NCBI GenBank assembly: GCA_032718475.1
Contig: JAUCBJ010002773.1
Location: 1-44,539 of the forward strand
DNA: 44,539 nucleotides
Reading direction: 5' to 3'
DNA from: Nemertoderma westbladi
Taxonomy: Eukaryota > Xenacoelomorpha > Nemertodermatida > Nemertodermatidae
Shown: positions 1-13,189 of the stretch, in pieces
Numbering within the stretch: position 1 is the stretch's first letter
Layout: every line of letters starts with the position of its first letter
Position numbers and translations under genes: made by a program
Notes under the pieces: generated by a model
Databases searched by the model: none
What the model was told of the DNA's origin: nothing
The model's input: only the letters and a program-made list of their open reading frames with translations

Positions 1-44
1 TATCGGATCTTTTGCTAGGGACAATGGCGCAGATGAACAGTGGG

Positions 45-528
45 AGAGATTTCGGCCGATCCTACACTGGGGCGACCATTGAGTAGTGTGGAGCACGACT
101 TATGGTGGACGGAGTTAGTAAGAAACTCAGCTGCTATAATATTCGTCGTCTTTGTTTGGACAAATGAATCTGGACGAGTCAGAGGCGTGGATGGTGGCAA
201 TGATTCTACATAATAAAATAAACATAGTGCATCCATAAACATGGGTCAGCGATTTGCAAATAAAAATATAATGAAATTCATCCGAACCATTCATTAGGGG
301 TAAAATTAGTTTTTTAAGCTCTTGGTGGAGACAAAATATCAGCTATCAAAAATAAGAGGGAATGTTTTTGTATATTATTGTTTGTGTTTAATTAATCAAA
401 TGATATTCATATCAACGTCGTTAGGACCTCTTAGCAAGGCATCTTCGGTTGATGTTAAGTATGCAATACTCTGTTTATACTGCACCCATGTATCAGGCAG
501 CTCATACTACGTCGAAAATATAATACAT
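45..528. other. Leader segment of the macrosatellite (also at 6129-6612)
   Basis: About 480 bases of non-repetitive sequence precede each 33 bp array, and the two copies are almost identical. An open frame of 75 codons on the minus strand and the start of a plus-strand frame that runs into the array lie here. Neither resembles a known protein, and both are simply duplicated with the unit. If the array is transcribed, this segment is the obvious candidate for promoter or replication activity, but no specific signal is recognisable. Confidence 0.5.
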
Positions 529-3500
529 AGTACCTGGTGCCTAGGCACTCAGTACTACCGTAGTACAACATGCCTAGGCACTCAGTACTACCTTAGTATT
601 AACCGCCTAGGCATTAGTTACTACCGTAGTACAACATGCCTAGGCACTCAGTACTACCTTAGTATTAACCGCCTAGGCATTAGTTACTACCGTAGTACAA
701 CATGCCTAGGCACTCAGTACTACCTTAGTATTAACCGCCTAGGCATTAGTTACTACCGTAGTACAACATGCATAGGCACTCAGTACTACCGTAGTACAAC
801 ATGCCTAGGCACTCAGTACTACCGTAGTATTAACCGCCTAGGCACCTGGTACTACAGTAGTATTAACCGCCTAGGCACTCAGTACTACCGCAGTATTAAC
901 CGCCTTGGTAACTGGTACTACCGTAGTACAACATGCCTAGGCATCAGATACTACCGTAGTATTAACCGCCTAGGCATCAGGCACTACAGTAGTATTAACC
1001 GCCTAGGCAACTTGTACTACCGTAGTATTAACCGCCTAGGCATCAGGTACTACTGTACCTTAGTATTAACCGCCTAGGCATCAGGTACTACAGTAGTATT
1101 AACCGCCTAGGCAACTGGTACTACCGTAGTATTAACCGCCTAGGCATAAGGTACTACCGTAGTACAACATGCCTAGGCATCAGATACTACCGTAGTACAA
1201 CATGCCTAGGCATCAGATACTACCGTAGTATTAACCGCCTAGGCATCAGGTACTACAGTAGTATTAACCGCCTAGGCAACTTGTAGTACCGTAGTATTAA
1301 CCGCCTAGGTATCAGGTACTACCTTAGTATTAACCGCCTAGGCATCAGGTACTACAGTAGTATTAACCGCCTAGGCAACTGGTACTACCGTAATATTAAC
1401 CGCCTAGGCATCAGATACTACCGTAGTATTAACCGCCTAGGCATCAGGTACTACAGTAGTATTAACCGCCTAGGCAACTTGTACTACCATAGTATTAACC
1501 GCCTAGGCTTCAGGTACTACCTTAGTATTAACCGCCTAGGCAACTGGTACTACCGTAGTATTAACCGCCTAGGCATCAGCCGGTACTACCTTAGTATTAA
1601 CTGCCTAGGCAACTGGTACTACCGTAGTATTAACTGCCTAGGCATCAGGTACTACCTTAGTATTAACCGCATATGCATCAGGTACTACCTTAGTATTAAC
1701 CGCCTAGGCATTAGTTACTACAGTAGTATTAACCGCCTAGGCATCAGGTACTACCTTAGTATTAACCGCCTAGGCAACTTGTACTACCGTAGTATTAACC
1801 GCCTAGGCATCAGGTACTACCTTAGTATTAACCGCCTAGGCATTAGTTACTACCGTAGTATTAACCGCCTAGGCAACTGTTACTACCGTAGTATTAACCG
1901 CCTAGGCATCAGGTACTACCTTAGTATTAACTGCCTAGGCAACTGGTACTACCGTAGTATTAACTGCCTAGGCATCAGGTACTACCTTAGTATTAACCGC
2001 CTATGCATCAGGTACTACCTTAGTATTAACCGCCTAGGCATTAGTTATTACAGTAGTATTAACCGCCTAGGCATCAGGTACTACCTTAGTATTAACTGCC
2101 TAGGCAACTGGTACTACCGTAGTATTAACTGCCTAGGCATCAGGTACTACCTTAGTATTAACCGCCTATGCATCAGGTACTACCTTAGTATTAACCGCCA
2201 AGGCATTAGTTACTACAGTAGTATTAACCGCCTAGGCATCAGGTACTACCTTAGTATTAACTGCCTAGGCAACTCGTACTACCCGTGATATTAACCGCCT
2301 TGGCAACTGGTACTACCGTAGTATTAACCGCCTAGGCATCAGGTACTACCGTAGTATTAACCGCCTAACCATTCGGTACTACAGTAGTATTACCCGCCTA
2401 GGCAACTGGTACTACCGTAGTATTAACCGCCTTGGCAACTGGTACTACCGTAGTATTAACTGCCCAGGCAACTGGTACTACCGTAATATTAACTGCCTAG
2501 GCATCAGGTACTACCGTAGTACTACCCGCCTAGGCATAAGGTACTACCGTAGTATTAACCGCCTAGGCAACTTGTACTACCTTAGTATTAACCGCCTAAC
2601 CATTCGGTACTACAGTAGTATTACCCGCCTAGGCATTCGGTACTACAGTAGTATTACCCGCCTAGGCATAATGTACTACCGTAGTATTAACCGCCTTGGT
2701 AACTGGTACTACCGTAGTACTACCCGCCTAGGCATAAGGTACTACCGTAGTATTAACCGCCTAGGCGACTGGTACTACCGTAGTATTAACCGCCTAGGCA
2801 TAATGTACTACCGTAATATTAACCGCCTAGGCAACAGGTACTACCGTAGTATTAACCGCCTTGGCAACTGGTACTACCGTAGTATTACCCGCCTATGCAT
2901 TAGGTACTACCGTAGTATCAACCGCATAAGCAACTGGTACTACCGTAGTACTACCCGCCTAGGCATAAGGTACTACCGTAGTATTAACCGCCTAGGCATC
3001 AGGTACTACCTTAGTATTAACCGCCTAGGCATTAGTTACTACCGTAGTATTAAACGCCTTAGCAACTGGTACTACCGTAGTATTAACTGCCTAGGCAACT
3101 GGTACTACCGTAGTATTACCCGCCTAGACATTAGTTACTACCGTAGTATTAACCGCCTAGGCATTAGTTACTACCGTAGTATTAACCGCCTAGGCATCAG
3201 GTACTACCGTAGTATTTTCCGCCTAGGCATCAGGTACTGCCGTAGTATTAACCGCTTAGGCAACTGGTACTACCGTAGTATTAACCGCCTAGGCAACTGG
3301 TACTACCGTAGTATTAACCGCCTAGGCATAAGGTACTACCGTAATATTAACCGCCTAGGCAACAGGTACTACCGTAGTATTAACCGCCTAGGCAACTGGT
3401 ACTACCGTAGTATTAACCGCCTAGACATCAGGTACTACCGTAGTATTAACCGCCTAAGCATTCGGTACTACAGTAGTATTACCCGCCTAGGCATAAGGTA

Positions 3501-4920
3501 CTACCGTAGTATTAACCGCCTAGGCAACAGGTACTACAGTAGTATTAACCGCCTAGGCAACTGGCACTACCGTAGTATTAACCGCCTAGGCATCAGGTAC
3601 TACCGTAGTATTAACCGCCTTGGCATTAGGTACTACCGTAGTATTAACCGCCTAGGCATCAGGTACTACCGTAGTACTACCCGCCTAGGCATAAGGTACT
3701 ACCGTAGTATTAACCGCCTTGGTAACTGGTACTACCGTAGTACTACCCGCCTAGGCATAAGGTACTACCGCAGTATTAACCGCCTAGGCAACTGGTACTA
3801 CCGTAGTATTAACTGCCTAGGCAACTGGTACTACCGTAATATTAACTGCCTAGGCATCAGGTACTACCGTAGTACTACCCGCCTAGGCATAAGGTACTAC
3901 CGTAGTATTAACCGCCTAGGCAACTTGTACTACCGTACTATTAACCGCCTAGGCATCAGGTACTACCTTAGTATTAACCGCCTAGGCATTAGTTACTACC
4001 GTAGTATTAACCGCCTAGGCAACTGGTACTACCGTAGTATTACCCGCCTAGGCAACTGGTACTACCGTAGTATTAAACGCCTTGGCAACTGGTACTACCG
4101 TAGTATTAACTGCCTAGGCGACTGGTACTACCGTAGTATTACCCGCCTAGACATTAGTTACTACCGTAGTATTAACCACCTAGGCATTAGTTACTACCGT
4201 AGTATTAACCGCCTAGGCATCAGGTACTACCGTAGTATTTTCCGCATAGGCATCAGGTACTGCCGTAATATTAACCGCTTAGGCAACTGGTAACTACCGT
4301 AGTATTAACCGCCTAGGCATTCGGTACTACCGTAGTATTACCCGCCTAGGCATTAGGTTCTACCGTAGTATTAACCGCCTAGACATTAGTTACTACCGTA
4401 GTATTAACCGCCTAGGCATCAGGTACTACCGTAGTATTTTCCGCCTAGGCATAAGGCACTACCGTAGTACTAACCGCCTAGGCAACTGGTACTACCGTAG
4501 TATTAACCGCCTAGGCATCAGGTACTACCGTAGTATTACCCGCCTAGACATTAGTTACTACCGTAGTATTAACCGCCTAGGCATCAGGTACTACCGTAGT
4601 ATTTTCCGCCTAGGCATAAGGCACTACCGTAGTACTAACCGCCTAGGCAACTGGTACTACCGTAGTATTAACCGCCTAGGCATCAGGTACTACCGTAGTA
4701 TTACCCGCCTAGACATTAGTTACTACCGTAGTATTAACCGCCTAGGCATCAGGTACTACCGTAGTATTTTCCGCCTAGGCATAAGGCACTACCGTAGTAC
4801 TAACCGCCTAGGCAACTGGTACTACCGTAGTATTAACCGCCTAGGCATCAGGTACTACCGTAGTATTAACCGCCTAGGCATCAGGTGCTACCGTAGTACT
4901 AACCGCCTAGGCAACTGGTA
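529..4920. repeat. 33 bp palindromic minisatellite, array in copy 1 (~133 units)
   Basis: The unit contains two short palindromes: TACTAC-C-GTAGTA and GCCTAGGC (an AvrII site). They are joined by TATTAACC and by a variable CATCAG, CAACTG or CATTAG segment. Near the leader, variants with ACAACATG in place of the TTAACCG segment cluster together. Further in, all units are of the TTAACCG type, so the array has domains. Three copies of a 165 bp higher-order unit (five 33-mers) lie at about 4381-4875. Frames of up to 573 codons are open only because 33 is divisible by three and the unit has no stop in that frame. Confidence 0.92.
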
Positions 4921-4995
4921 CTAACTAGCGCCAACAGACTAGCTGCACTTCCTAATTATTTCGCTTCGTCCCGTCAAAAATTTAACTGTAACCTG

Positions 4996-6129
4996 CGCAG
5001 ATGAACAGTGGAAGGGTGGCCACATGTAGGTATCGGATCTTTTGCTAGGGACAATGGCGCAGATGAACAGTGGAAGGGTGGCCACATGTAGGTATCGGAT
5101 CTTTTGCTAGGGACAATGGCGCAGATGAACAGTGGAAGGGTGGCCACATGTAGGTATCGGATCTTTTGCTAGGCACAATGGCGCAGATGAACAGTGGAAG
5201 GGTGGCCACATGTAGGTATCGGATCTTTTGCTAGGGACAATGGCGCAGATGAACAGTGGAAGGGTGGCCACATGTAGGTATCGGATCTTTTGCTAGGGAC
5301 AATGGCGCAGATGAACAGTGGAAGGGTGGCCACATGTAGGTATCGGATCTTTTGCTAGGGACAATGGCGCAGATGAACAGTGGAAGGGTGGCCACATGTA
5401 GGTATCGGATCTTTTGCTAGGGACAATGGCGCAGATGAACAGTGGAAGGGTGGCCACATGTAGGTATCGGATCTTTTGCTAGGGACAATGGCGCAGATGA
5501 ACAGTGGAAGGGTGGCCACATGTAGGTATCGGATCTTTTGCTAGGGACAATGGCGCAGATGAACAGTGGAAGGGTGGCCACATGTAGGTATCGGATCTTT
5601 TGCTAGGGACAATGGCGCAGATGAACAGTGGAAGGGTGGCCACATGTAGGTATCGGATCTTTTGCTAGGGACAATGGCGCAGATGAACAGTGGAAGGGTG
5701 GCCACATGTAGGTATCGGATCTTTTGCTAGGGACAATGGCGCAGATGAACAGTGGAAGGGTGGCCACATGTAGGTATCGGATCTTTTGCTAGGGACAATG
5801 GCGCAGATGAACAGTGGGAGGGTGGCCACATGTAGGTATCGGATCTTTTGCTAGGGACAATGGCGCAGATGAACAGTGGAAGGGTGGCCACATGTAGGTA
5901 TCGGATCTTTTGCTAGGGACAATGGCGCAGATGAACAGTGGAAGAGGGGCCACATGTAGGTATCGGATCTTTTGCTAGGGGCAATGGCGCAGATGAACAG
6001 TGGAAGAGGGGCCACATGTAGGTATCGGATCTTTTGCTAGGGACAATGGCGCAGATGAACAGTGGAAGGGTGGCCACATGTAGGTATCGGATCTTTTGCT
6101 AGGGACAATGGCGCAGATGAACAGTGGGA
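4996..6129. repeat. 62 bp tandem repeat, 17 full copies plus partial ends
   Basis: The unit starts TATCGGATCTTTTGCTAGGG and repeats exactly every 62 bases from 5031 to 6084, with a partial copy before and one running into the next leader. Copies are almost identical. Rare variants include one GGCACAATGG, one GGGCAATGG, and two adjacent copies with GAGGGG in place of GGGTGG. The same partial unit opens the window at 1-44, which implies another such block just to the left. Confidence 0.93.
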
Positions 6130-9100
6130 GAGATTTCGGCCGATCCTACACTGGGGCGACCATTGAGTAGTGTGGAGCACGACTTATGGTGGACGGAGTT
6201 AGTAAGAAACTCAGCTGCTATAATATTCGTCGTCTTTGTTTGGACAAATGAATCTGGACGAGTCAGAGGCGTGGATGGTGGCAATGATTCTACATAATAA
6301 AATAAACATAGTGCATCCATAAACATGGGTCAGCGATTTGCAAATAAAAATATAATGAAATTCATCCGAACCATTCATTAGGGGTAAAATTAGTTTTTTA
6401 AGCTCTTGGTGGAGACAAAATATCAGCTATCAAAAATAAGAGGGAATGTTTTTGTATATTATTGTTTGTGTTTAATTAATCAAATGATATTCATATCAAC
6501 GTCGTTAGGACCTCTTAGCAAGGCATCTTCGGTTGATGTTAAGTATGCAATACTCTGTTTATACTGCACCCATGTATCAGGCAGCTCATACTACGTCGAA
6601 AATATAATACGTAGTACCTGGTGCCTAGGCACTCAGTACTACCGTAGTACAACATGCCTAGGCACTCAGTACTACCTTAGTATTAACCGCCTAGGCATTA
6701 GTTACTACCGTAGTACAACATGCCTAGGCACTCAGTACTACCGTAGTACAACATGCCTAGGCACTCAGTACTACCGTAGTATTAACCGCCTAGGCACCTG
6801 GTACTACAGTAGTATTAACCGCCTAGGCACTCAGTACTACCGCAGTATTAACCGCCTTGGTAACTGGTACTACCGTAGTACAACATGCCTAGGCATCAGA
6901 TACTACCGTAGTATTAACCGCCTAGGCATCAGGCACTACAGTAGTATTAACCGCCTAGGCAACTTGTACTACCGTAGTATTAACCGCCTAGGCATCAGGT
7001 ACTACTGTACCTTAGTATTAACCGCCTAGGCATCAGGTACTACAGTAGTATTAACCGCCTAGGCAACTGGTACTACCGTAGTATTAACCGCCTAGGCATA
7101 AGGTACTACCGTAGTACAACATGCCTAGGCATCAGATACTACCGTAGTACAACATGCCTAGGCATCAGATACTACCGTAGTATTAACCGCCTAGGCATCA
7201 GGTACTACAGTAGTATTAACCGCCTAGGCAACTTGTAGTACCGTAGTATTAACCGCCTAGGTATCAGGTACTACCTTAGTATTAACCGCCTAGGCATCAG
7301 GTACTACAGTAGTATTAACCGCCTAGGCAACTGGTACTACCGTAATATTAACCGCCTAGGCATCAGATACTACCGTAGTATTAACCGCCTAGGCATCAGG
7401 TACTACAGTAGTATTAACCGCCTAGGCAACTTGTACTACCATAGTATTAACCGCCTAGGCTTCAGGTACTACCTTAGTATTAACCGCCTAGGCAACTGGT
7501 ACTACCGTAGTATTAACCGCCTAGGCATCAGCAGGTACTACCTTAGTATTAACTGCCTAGGCAACTGGTACTACCGTAGTATTAACTGCCTAGGCATCAG
7601 GTACTACCTTAGTATTAACCGCATATGCATCAGGTACTACCTTAGTATTAACCGCCTAGGCATTAGTTACTACAGTAGTATTAACCGCCTAGGCATCAGG
7701 TACTACCTTAGTATTAACCGCCTAGGCAACTTGTACTACCGTAGTATTAACCGCCTAGGCATCAGGTACTACCTTAGTATTAACCGCCTAGGCATTAGTT
7801 ACTACCGTAGTATTAACCGCCTAGGCAACTGTTACTACCGTAGTATTAACCGCCTAGGCATCAGGTACTACCTTAGTATTAACTGCCTAGGCAACTGGTA
7901 CTACCGTAGTATTAACTGCCTAGGCATCAGGTACTACCTTAGTATTAACCGCCTATGCATCAGGTACTACCTTAGTATTAACCGCCTAGGCATTAGTTAT
8001 TACAGTAGTATTAACCGCCTAGGCATCAGGTACTACCTTAGTATTAACTGCCTAGGCAACTGGTACTACCGTAGTATTAACTGCCTAGGCATCAGGTACT
8101 ACCTTAGTATTAACCGCCTATGCATCAGGTACTACCTTAGTATTAACCGCCAAGGCATTAGTTACTACAGTAGTATTAACCGCCTAGGCATCAGGTACTA
8201 CCTTAGTATTAACTGCCTAGGCAACTCGTACTACCCGTGATATTAACCGCCTTGGCAACTGGTACTACCGTAGTATTAACCGCCTAGGCATCAGGTACTA
8301 CCGTAGTATTAACCGCCTAACCATTCGGTACTACAGTAGTATTACCCGCCTAGGCAACTGGTACTACCGTAGTATTAACCGCCTTGGCAACTGGTACTAC
8401 CGTAGTATTAACTGCCCAGGCAACTGGTACTACCGTAATATTAACTGCCTAGGCATCAGGTACTACCGTAGTACTACCCGCCTAGGCATAAGGTACTACC
8501 GTAGTATTAACCGCCTAGGCAACTTGTACTACCTTAGTATTAACCGCCTAACCATTCGGTACTACAGTAGTATTACCCGCCTAGGCATTCGGTACTACAG
8601 TAGTATTACCCGCCTAGGCATAATGTACTACCGTAGTATTAACCGCCTTGGTAACTGGTACTACCGTAGTACTACCCGCCTAGGCATAAGGTACTACCGT
8701 AGTATTAACCGCCTAGGCGACTGGTACTACCGTAGTATTAACCGCCTAGGCATAATGTACTACCGTAATATTAACCGCCTAGGCAACAGGTACTACCGTA
8801 GTATTAACCGCCTTGGCAACTGGTACTACCGTAGTATTACCCGCCTATGCATTAGGTACTACCGTAGTATCAACCGCATAAGCAACTGGTACTACCGTAG
8901 TACTACCCGCCTAGGCATAAGGTACTACCGTAGTATTAACCGCCTAGGCATCAGGTACTACCTTAGTATTAACCGCCTAGGCATTAGTTACTACCGTAGT
9001 ATTAAACGCCTTAGCAACTGGTACTACCGTAGTATTAACTGCCTAGGCAACTGGTACTACCGTAGTATTACCCGCCTAGACATTAGTTACTACCGTAGTA

Positions 9101-10782
9101 TTAACCGCCTAGGCATTAGTTACTACCGTAGTATTAACCGCCTAGGCATCAGGTACTACCGTAGTATTTTCCGCCTAGGCATCAGGTACTGCCGTAGTAT
9201 TAACCGCTTAGGCAACTGGTACTACCGTAGTATTAACCGCCTAGGCAACTGGTACTACCGTAGTATTAACCGCCTAGGCATAAGGTACTACCGTAATATT
9301 AACCGCCTAGGCAACAGGTACTACCGTAGTATTAACCGCCTAGGCAACTGGTACTACCGTAGTATTAACCGCCTAGACATCAGGTACTACCGTAGTATTA
9401 ACCGCCTAAGCATTCGGTACTACAGTAGTATTACCCGCCTAGGCATAAGGTACTACCGTAGTATTAACCGCCTAGGCAACAGGTACTACAGTAGTATTAA
9501 CCGCCTAGGCAACTGGCACTACCGTAGTATTAACCGCCTAGGCATCAGGTACTACCGTAGTATTAACCGCCTTGGCATTAGGTACTACCGTAGTATTAAC
9601 CGCCTAGGCATCAGGTACTACCGTAGTACTACCCGCCTAGGCATAAGGTACTACCGTAGTATTAACCGCCTTGGTAACTGGTACTACCGTAGTACTACCC
9701 GCCTAGGCATAAGGTACTACCGCAGTATTAACCGCCTAGGCAACTGGTACTACCGTAGTATTAACTGCCTAGGCAACTGGTACTACCGTAATATTAACTG
9801 CCTAGGCATCAGGTACTACCGTAGTACTACCCGCCTAGGCATAAGGTACTACCGTAGTATTAACCGCCTAGGCAACTTGTACTACCGTACTATTAACCGC
9901 CTAGGCATCAGGTACTACCTTAGTATTAACCGCCTAGGCATTAGTTACTACCGTAGTATTAACCGCCTAGGCAACTGGTACTACCGTAGTATTACCCGCC
10001 TAGGCAACTGGTACTACCGTAGTATTAAACGCCTTGGCAACTGGTACTACCGTAGTATTAACTGCCTAGGCGACTGGTACTACCGTAGTATTACCCGCCT
10101 AGACATTAGTTACTACCGTAGTATTAACCACCTAGGCATTAGTTACTACCGTAGTATTAACCGCCTAGGCATCAGGTACTACCGTAGTATTTTCCGCATA
10201 GGCATCAGGTACTGCCGTAATATTAACCGCTTAGGCAACTGGTAACTACCGTAGTATTAACCGCCTAGGCATTCGGTACTACCGTAGTATTACCCGCCTA
10301 GGCATTAGGTTCTACCGTAGTATTAACCGCCTAGACATTAGTTACTACCGTAGTATTAACCGCCTAGGCATCAGGTACTACCGTAGTATTTTCCGCCTAG
10401 GCATAAGGCACTACCGTAGTACTAACCGCCTAGGCAACTGGTACTACCGTAGTATTAACCGCCTAGGCATCAGGTACTACCGTAGTATTACCCGCCTAGA
10501 CATTAGTTACTACCGTAGTATTAACCGCCTAGGCATCAGGTACTACCGTAGTATTTTCCGCCTAGGCATAAGGCACTACCGTAGTACTAACCGCCTAGGC
10601 AACTGGTACTACCGTAGTATTAACCGCCTAGGCATCAGGTACTACCGTAGTATAAACCGCCTAGGCATCAGGTGCTACCGTAGTACTAACCGCCTAGGCA
10701 ACTGGTACTAACTAGCGCCAACAGACTAGCTGCACTTCCTAATTATTTCGCTTCGTCCCGTCAAAAATTTAACTGTAACCTG
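6085..10782. repeat. Macrosatellite unit, copy 2 (lacks the 62 bp block)
   Basis: This is the second copy of the unit at 1-6084. The offset is 6084 in the leader, 5952 after four 33 bp units are missing (132 bp), and 5787 after five more are missing (165 bp). Homology to copy 1 runs through base 10782, which corresponds to 4995. Copy 1 then enters its 62 bp array, whereas copy 2 enters unrelated sequence. This is therefore the terminal unit on this side of the tandem array. Confidence 0.9.
6613..10707. repeat. 33 bp palindromic minisatellite, array in copy 2 (~124 units)
   Basis: Same array as 529-4920 but nine units shorter. Four units are lost near the leader and five near the far end, where the 165 bp higher-order unit has two copies instead of three. 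Other differences are isolated substitutions, for example near 7527 and 10652. Whole-unit gains and losses are typical of unequal exchange or replication slippage. Confidence 0.92.
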
Positions 10783-11206
10783 TGTTATTGACTCTCGTTT
10801 ATTGTTTTGGTTAGAATAACGTGCCACTATAACCTGCTCCTTTCCCTAAATTGAGGTATAGCATTGTAAATTCTACCTATTCGGACCTTCATCCCACTTA
10901 GACCTTCGTATACTACGGTAGTATCTGGTGCCTAGGCACTTAGTACTAGGGTATTACCTGATGTCGGGTAGTAGGGTACCTGTTACCTCTTACACCCCTG
11001 TTTATTGGAATTCCATCGAATTAAAACGAGATTGTTTATGACAAGATGTTCTTGAGAACTTTGCAATGTTACAGCTGTGATTCTAGCTTGGATGCCATTA
11101 CATGAGTGGCATGTCGACACCACCCCACATGGTGCTGGAAACGTCTTTTGTGAAATCGCGTGTAACAATTTATGTTATTAACGATTAATAATAATGACTT
11201 ACTTTT

Positions 11207-11262
11207 ATGATTGGCTGTTAGTGGTGAGCTGCCCATGATTGGCTGTTAGTGGTGAGCTGCCC
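11207..11262. repeat. 28 bp direct duplication
   Basis: Two adjacent identical copies of a 28 bp unit that begins ATGATTGGCTGTTAGTGG. It lies in non-coding sequence and looks like a simple local slippage product. Confidence 0.85.
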
Positions 11263-11590
11263 ATCTCAAGATAGTGTTAAGCTTTGTGTCGGCATATGGT
11301 TGGAATTCCTGCAAATACAAATTATCACTAATTAGCTGCTCAAGTAGGTTGATTTTTGTTCCGATCACAGTGAATTTTGTTCCTATGACTGTGAACGTTT
11401 TATGACATATTTTAATTAGTTTCTCCAGTACTGCAGTTTTTGTCACGTTTTAATTACGAAACCAAAATATTTTCTTCGAAAAACAACATCTCAATGTGGG
11501 ATTGAACCCGGTATCTAAACCCGGAACCCGGATTGAACCCGGAATTCTAAGTCAAACGACCAATATGAAGAAACCAAAAGCGCAATATCA

Positions 11591-11613
11591 CCAACAACAA
11601 CAACAACAACAAA
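11591..11613. repeat. (CAA)n microsatellite
   Basis: Six or seven CAA/ACA triplets in a row. Read in one frame they give a short run of glutamine, but nothing around them supports a gene. Confidence 0.9.
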
Positions 11614-12009
11614 CAGAGTGGCCATTAGAGATCTACGCCGACCTAAAAATCAATAAGTTACAATACGATAAAAAATTGTATTTAATGTGTTGGGCCATGA
11701 ATAAAATATCACCTTGTTAAGTTACATTTACCTCAGTTTAACTTAAAAATAATTAATTAGAATGTCAACGCCGGCGTTAACACAACGAGTATGAAACTCC
11801 TCAATTTCCGCTCCAGACAGACAGGAAATGCATTCATTCTTATTCACTATCCCTCCAGCAGTAGGTACCTAAAGTACAGTAGTTGGTTCCTAAAATATAT
11901 ATAGTTCTTACGGAATAGATGTATGTGAGATAGCTGTTTTATATAGCCTATGACACATTGTCCGCAATCATTTACAGAGAACTATTAGAACTCAATCCCC
12001 GAGGGGGTT

Positions 12010-12032
12010 TGTGTGTGTGTGTGTGTGTGTGT
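12010..12032. repeat. (GT)n microsatellite
   Basis: About eleven GT dinucleotides, located just upstream of the second 33 bp minisatellite. Confidence 0.95.
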
Positions 12033-13189
12033 TTTGTTGCTGTTTATTCATCCATCGTCCCATTCAGTAATTAACAACTATCCTTGACCAGCCACAATGG
12101 CCCACGCCACGTCCAGCCACGCTCCCTTGGTCAGCCACAATCTGGAACCCAACGCCCCCTTGGTCAGTCACAATCTGGAACCCTAACACTCCCTTGGTCA
12201 GCCACAATCTGGAACCCAACGCTCCCTTGGTCAGCCACAATCTGGAACCCTAAGACTCCCTTGGTCAGCCACAATCTGGAACCCAACTCTCCCTTGGCCA
12301 GCCACAATGTGGAACCCAACGCTCCCTTGGTCAGCCACAATATGTAACCCAACGCTCGCTCCCTTGGTCAGCCACAATCTGGAACCCCACGCTCCCTTGG
12401 TCAGCCACAATCTGAAACCCCACGCTCCCTTGGTCAGCCACAATCTGGAACCCAACGCTCCCTTGGTCAGCCACAATATGGAACCCAACGCCCACTTGGT
12501 CAGCCTCAATCTGGAACCAAATGCTCCCTTGGTCAGCCACAATCTGGAACCCAACGCTCCCTTGGTCAGCCACAATCTGGAACCCAACGCTCCCTTGGTC
12601 AGCCACAATCTGGAACCCAACGCTCCCTTGGTCAGCCACAATCTGGAACCCAACACTCCCTTGGTCAGCCACAATCTGGAACCCAACGCTCCCTTGGTCA
12701 GCCACAATCTGGAACCCCAAACACTCCCTTGGTCAGCCACAATATGGAACCCCAAACACTCCCTTGGTCAGCCACAATCTGGAACCCAACGCTCCCTTGG
12801 TCAGCCACAATCCGGAACCCAACGCTCCCTTGGTCAGCCACAATATGGAACCCCAAACACTCCCTTGGTCAGCCACAATCTGGAACCCAACGCTCCCTTG
12901 GTCAGCCACAATCTGGAACCCAACACTCCCTTGGTCAGCCACAATCTGGAACCCAACGCTCCCTTGGTCAGCCACAATCTGGAACCCAACTCTCCTTTGG
13001 CCAGCCACAACCTGGAACCCAACGCTCCCTTGGTCAGCCACAATCTGGAACCCAACTCTCCCTTGGCCAGCCACAACCTGGAACCCAACGCTCCCTTGGT
13101 CAGCCACAATCTGGAACCCAACGCTCCCTTGGTCAGCCACAATCTGGAACCCAACGCTCCCTTTGTCAGCCACAATCTGGAACCCAACG

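Larger units (their letters stand above)
1..6084. repeat. Macrosatellite unit, copy 1 (~6.08 kb)
   Basis: A large tandem unit that recurs from base 6085. It consists of the tail of a 62 bp repeat (1-44), a non-repetitive leader (45-528), a 33 bp palindromic array (529-4920), a short link (4921-4995) and a 62 bp array (4996-6084). Base 1 of the window is the same position in the unit as base 6085, so the window opens exactly at a unit boundary and the array probably continues to the left. By eye the two copies differ by only a few substitutions outside copy-number changes, for example at 526 versus 6610. Recent duplication or ongoing homogenisation is inferred. No coding function is claimed. 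Confidence 0.9.
10783..12087. other. Non-coding spacer between the two satellites
   Basis: No convincing gene. It holds a copy of the dispersed CGTTTATTGTTTTGGTT motif (10796-10812), a stray piece of the 33 bp palindromic satellite (about 10908-10980, with TACTACGGTAGTA and GCCTAGGC), a 28 bp direct duplication (11207-11234 and 11235-11262), and a stretch near 11495-11550 with repeated TTGAACCCGG that resembles a Pol III B-box on the minus strand. Short open frames of 61-74 codons have no recognisable features. Confidence 0.6.

Noticed and set aside
4996-6129. CRISPR-like array because of near-identical regular repeats
   Set aside because: The repeats are directly adjacent with no unique spacers, and the setting is eukaryotic.
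6099-6326. 75-residue minus-strand protein in the leader, present in both copies
   Set aside because: Conservation comes from the recent duplication, and it has no domain, start context or family evidence.
529-10707. Repetitive proteins of 207-573 residues (YYRSINRLG repeats)
   Set aside because: The frame is open because the repeat is 33 bp and lacks a stop in that frame. Nothing indicates selection on the protein.
11490-11560. tRNA gene or SINE from TTGAACCCGG repeats
   Set aside because: Only B-box-like words are present. No A-box and no cloverleaf can be drawn.
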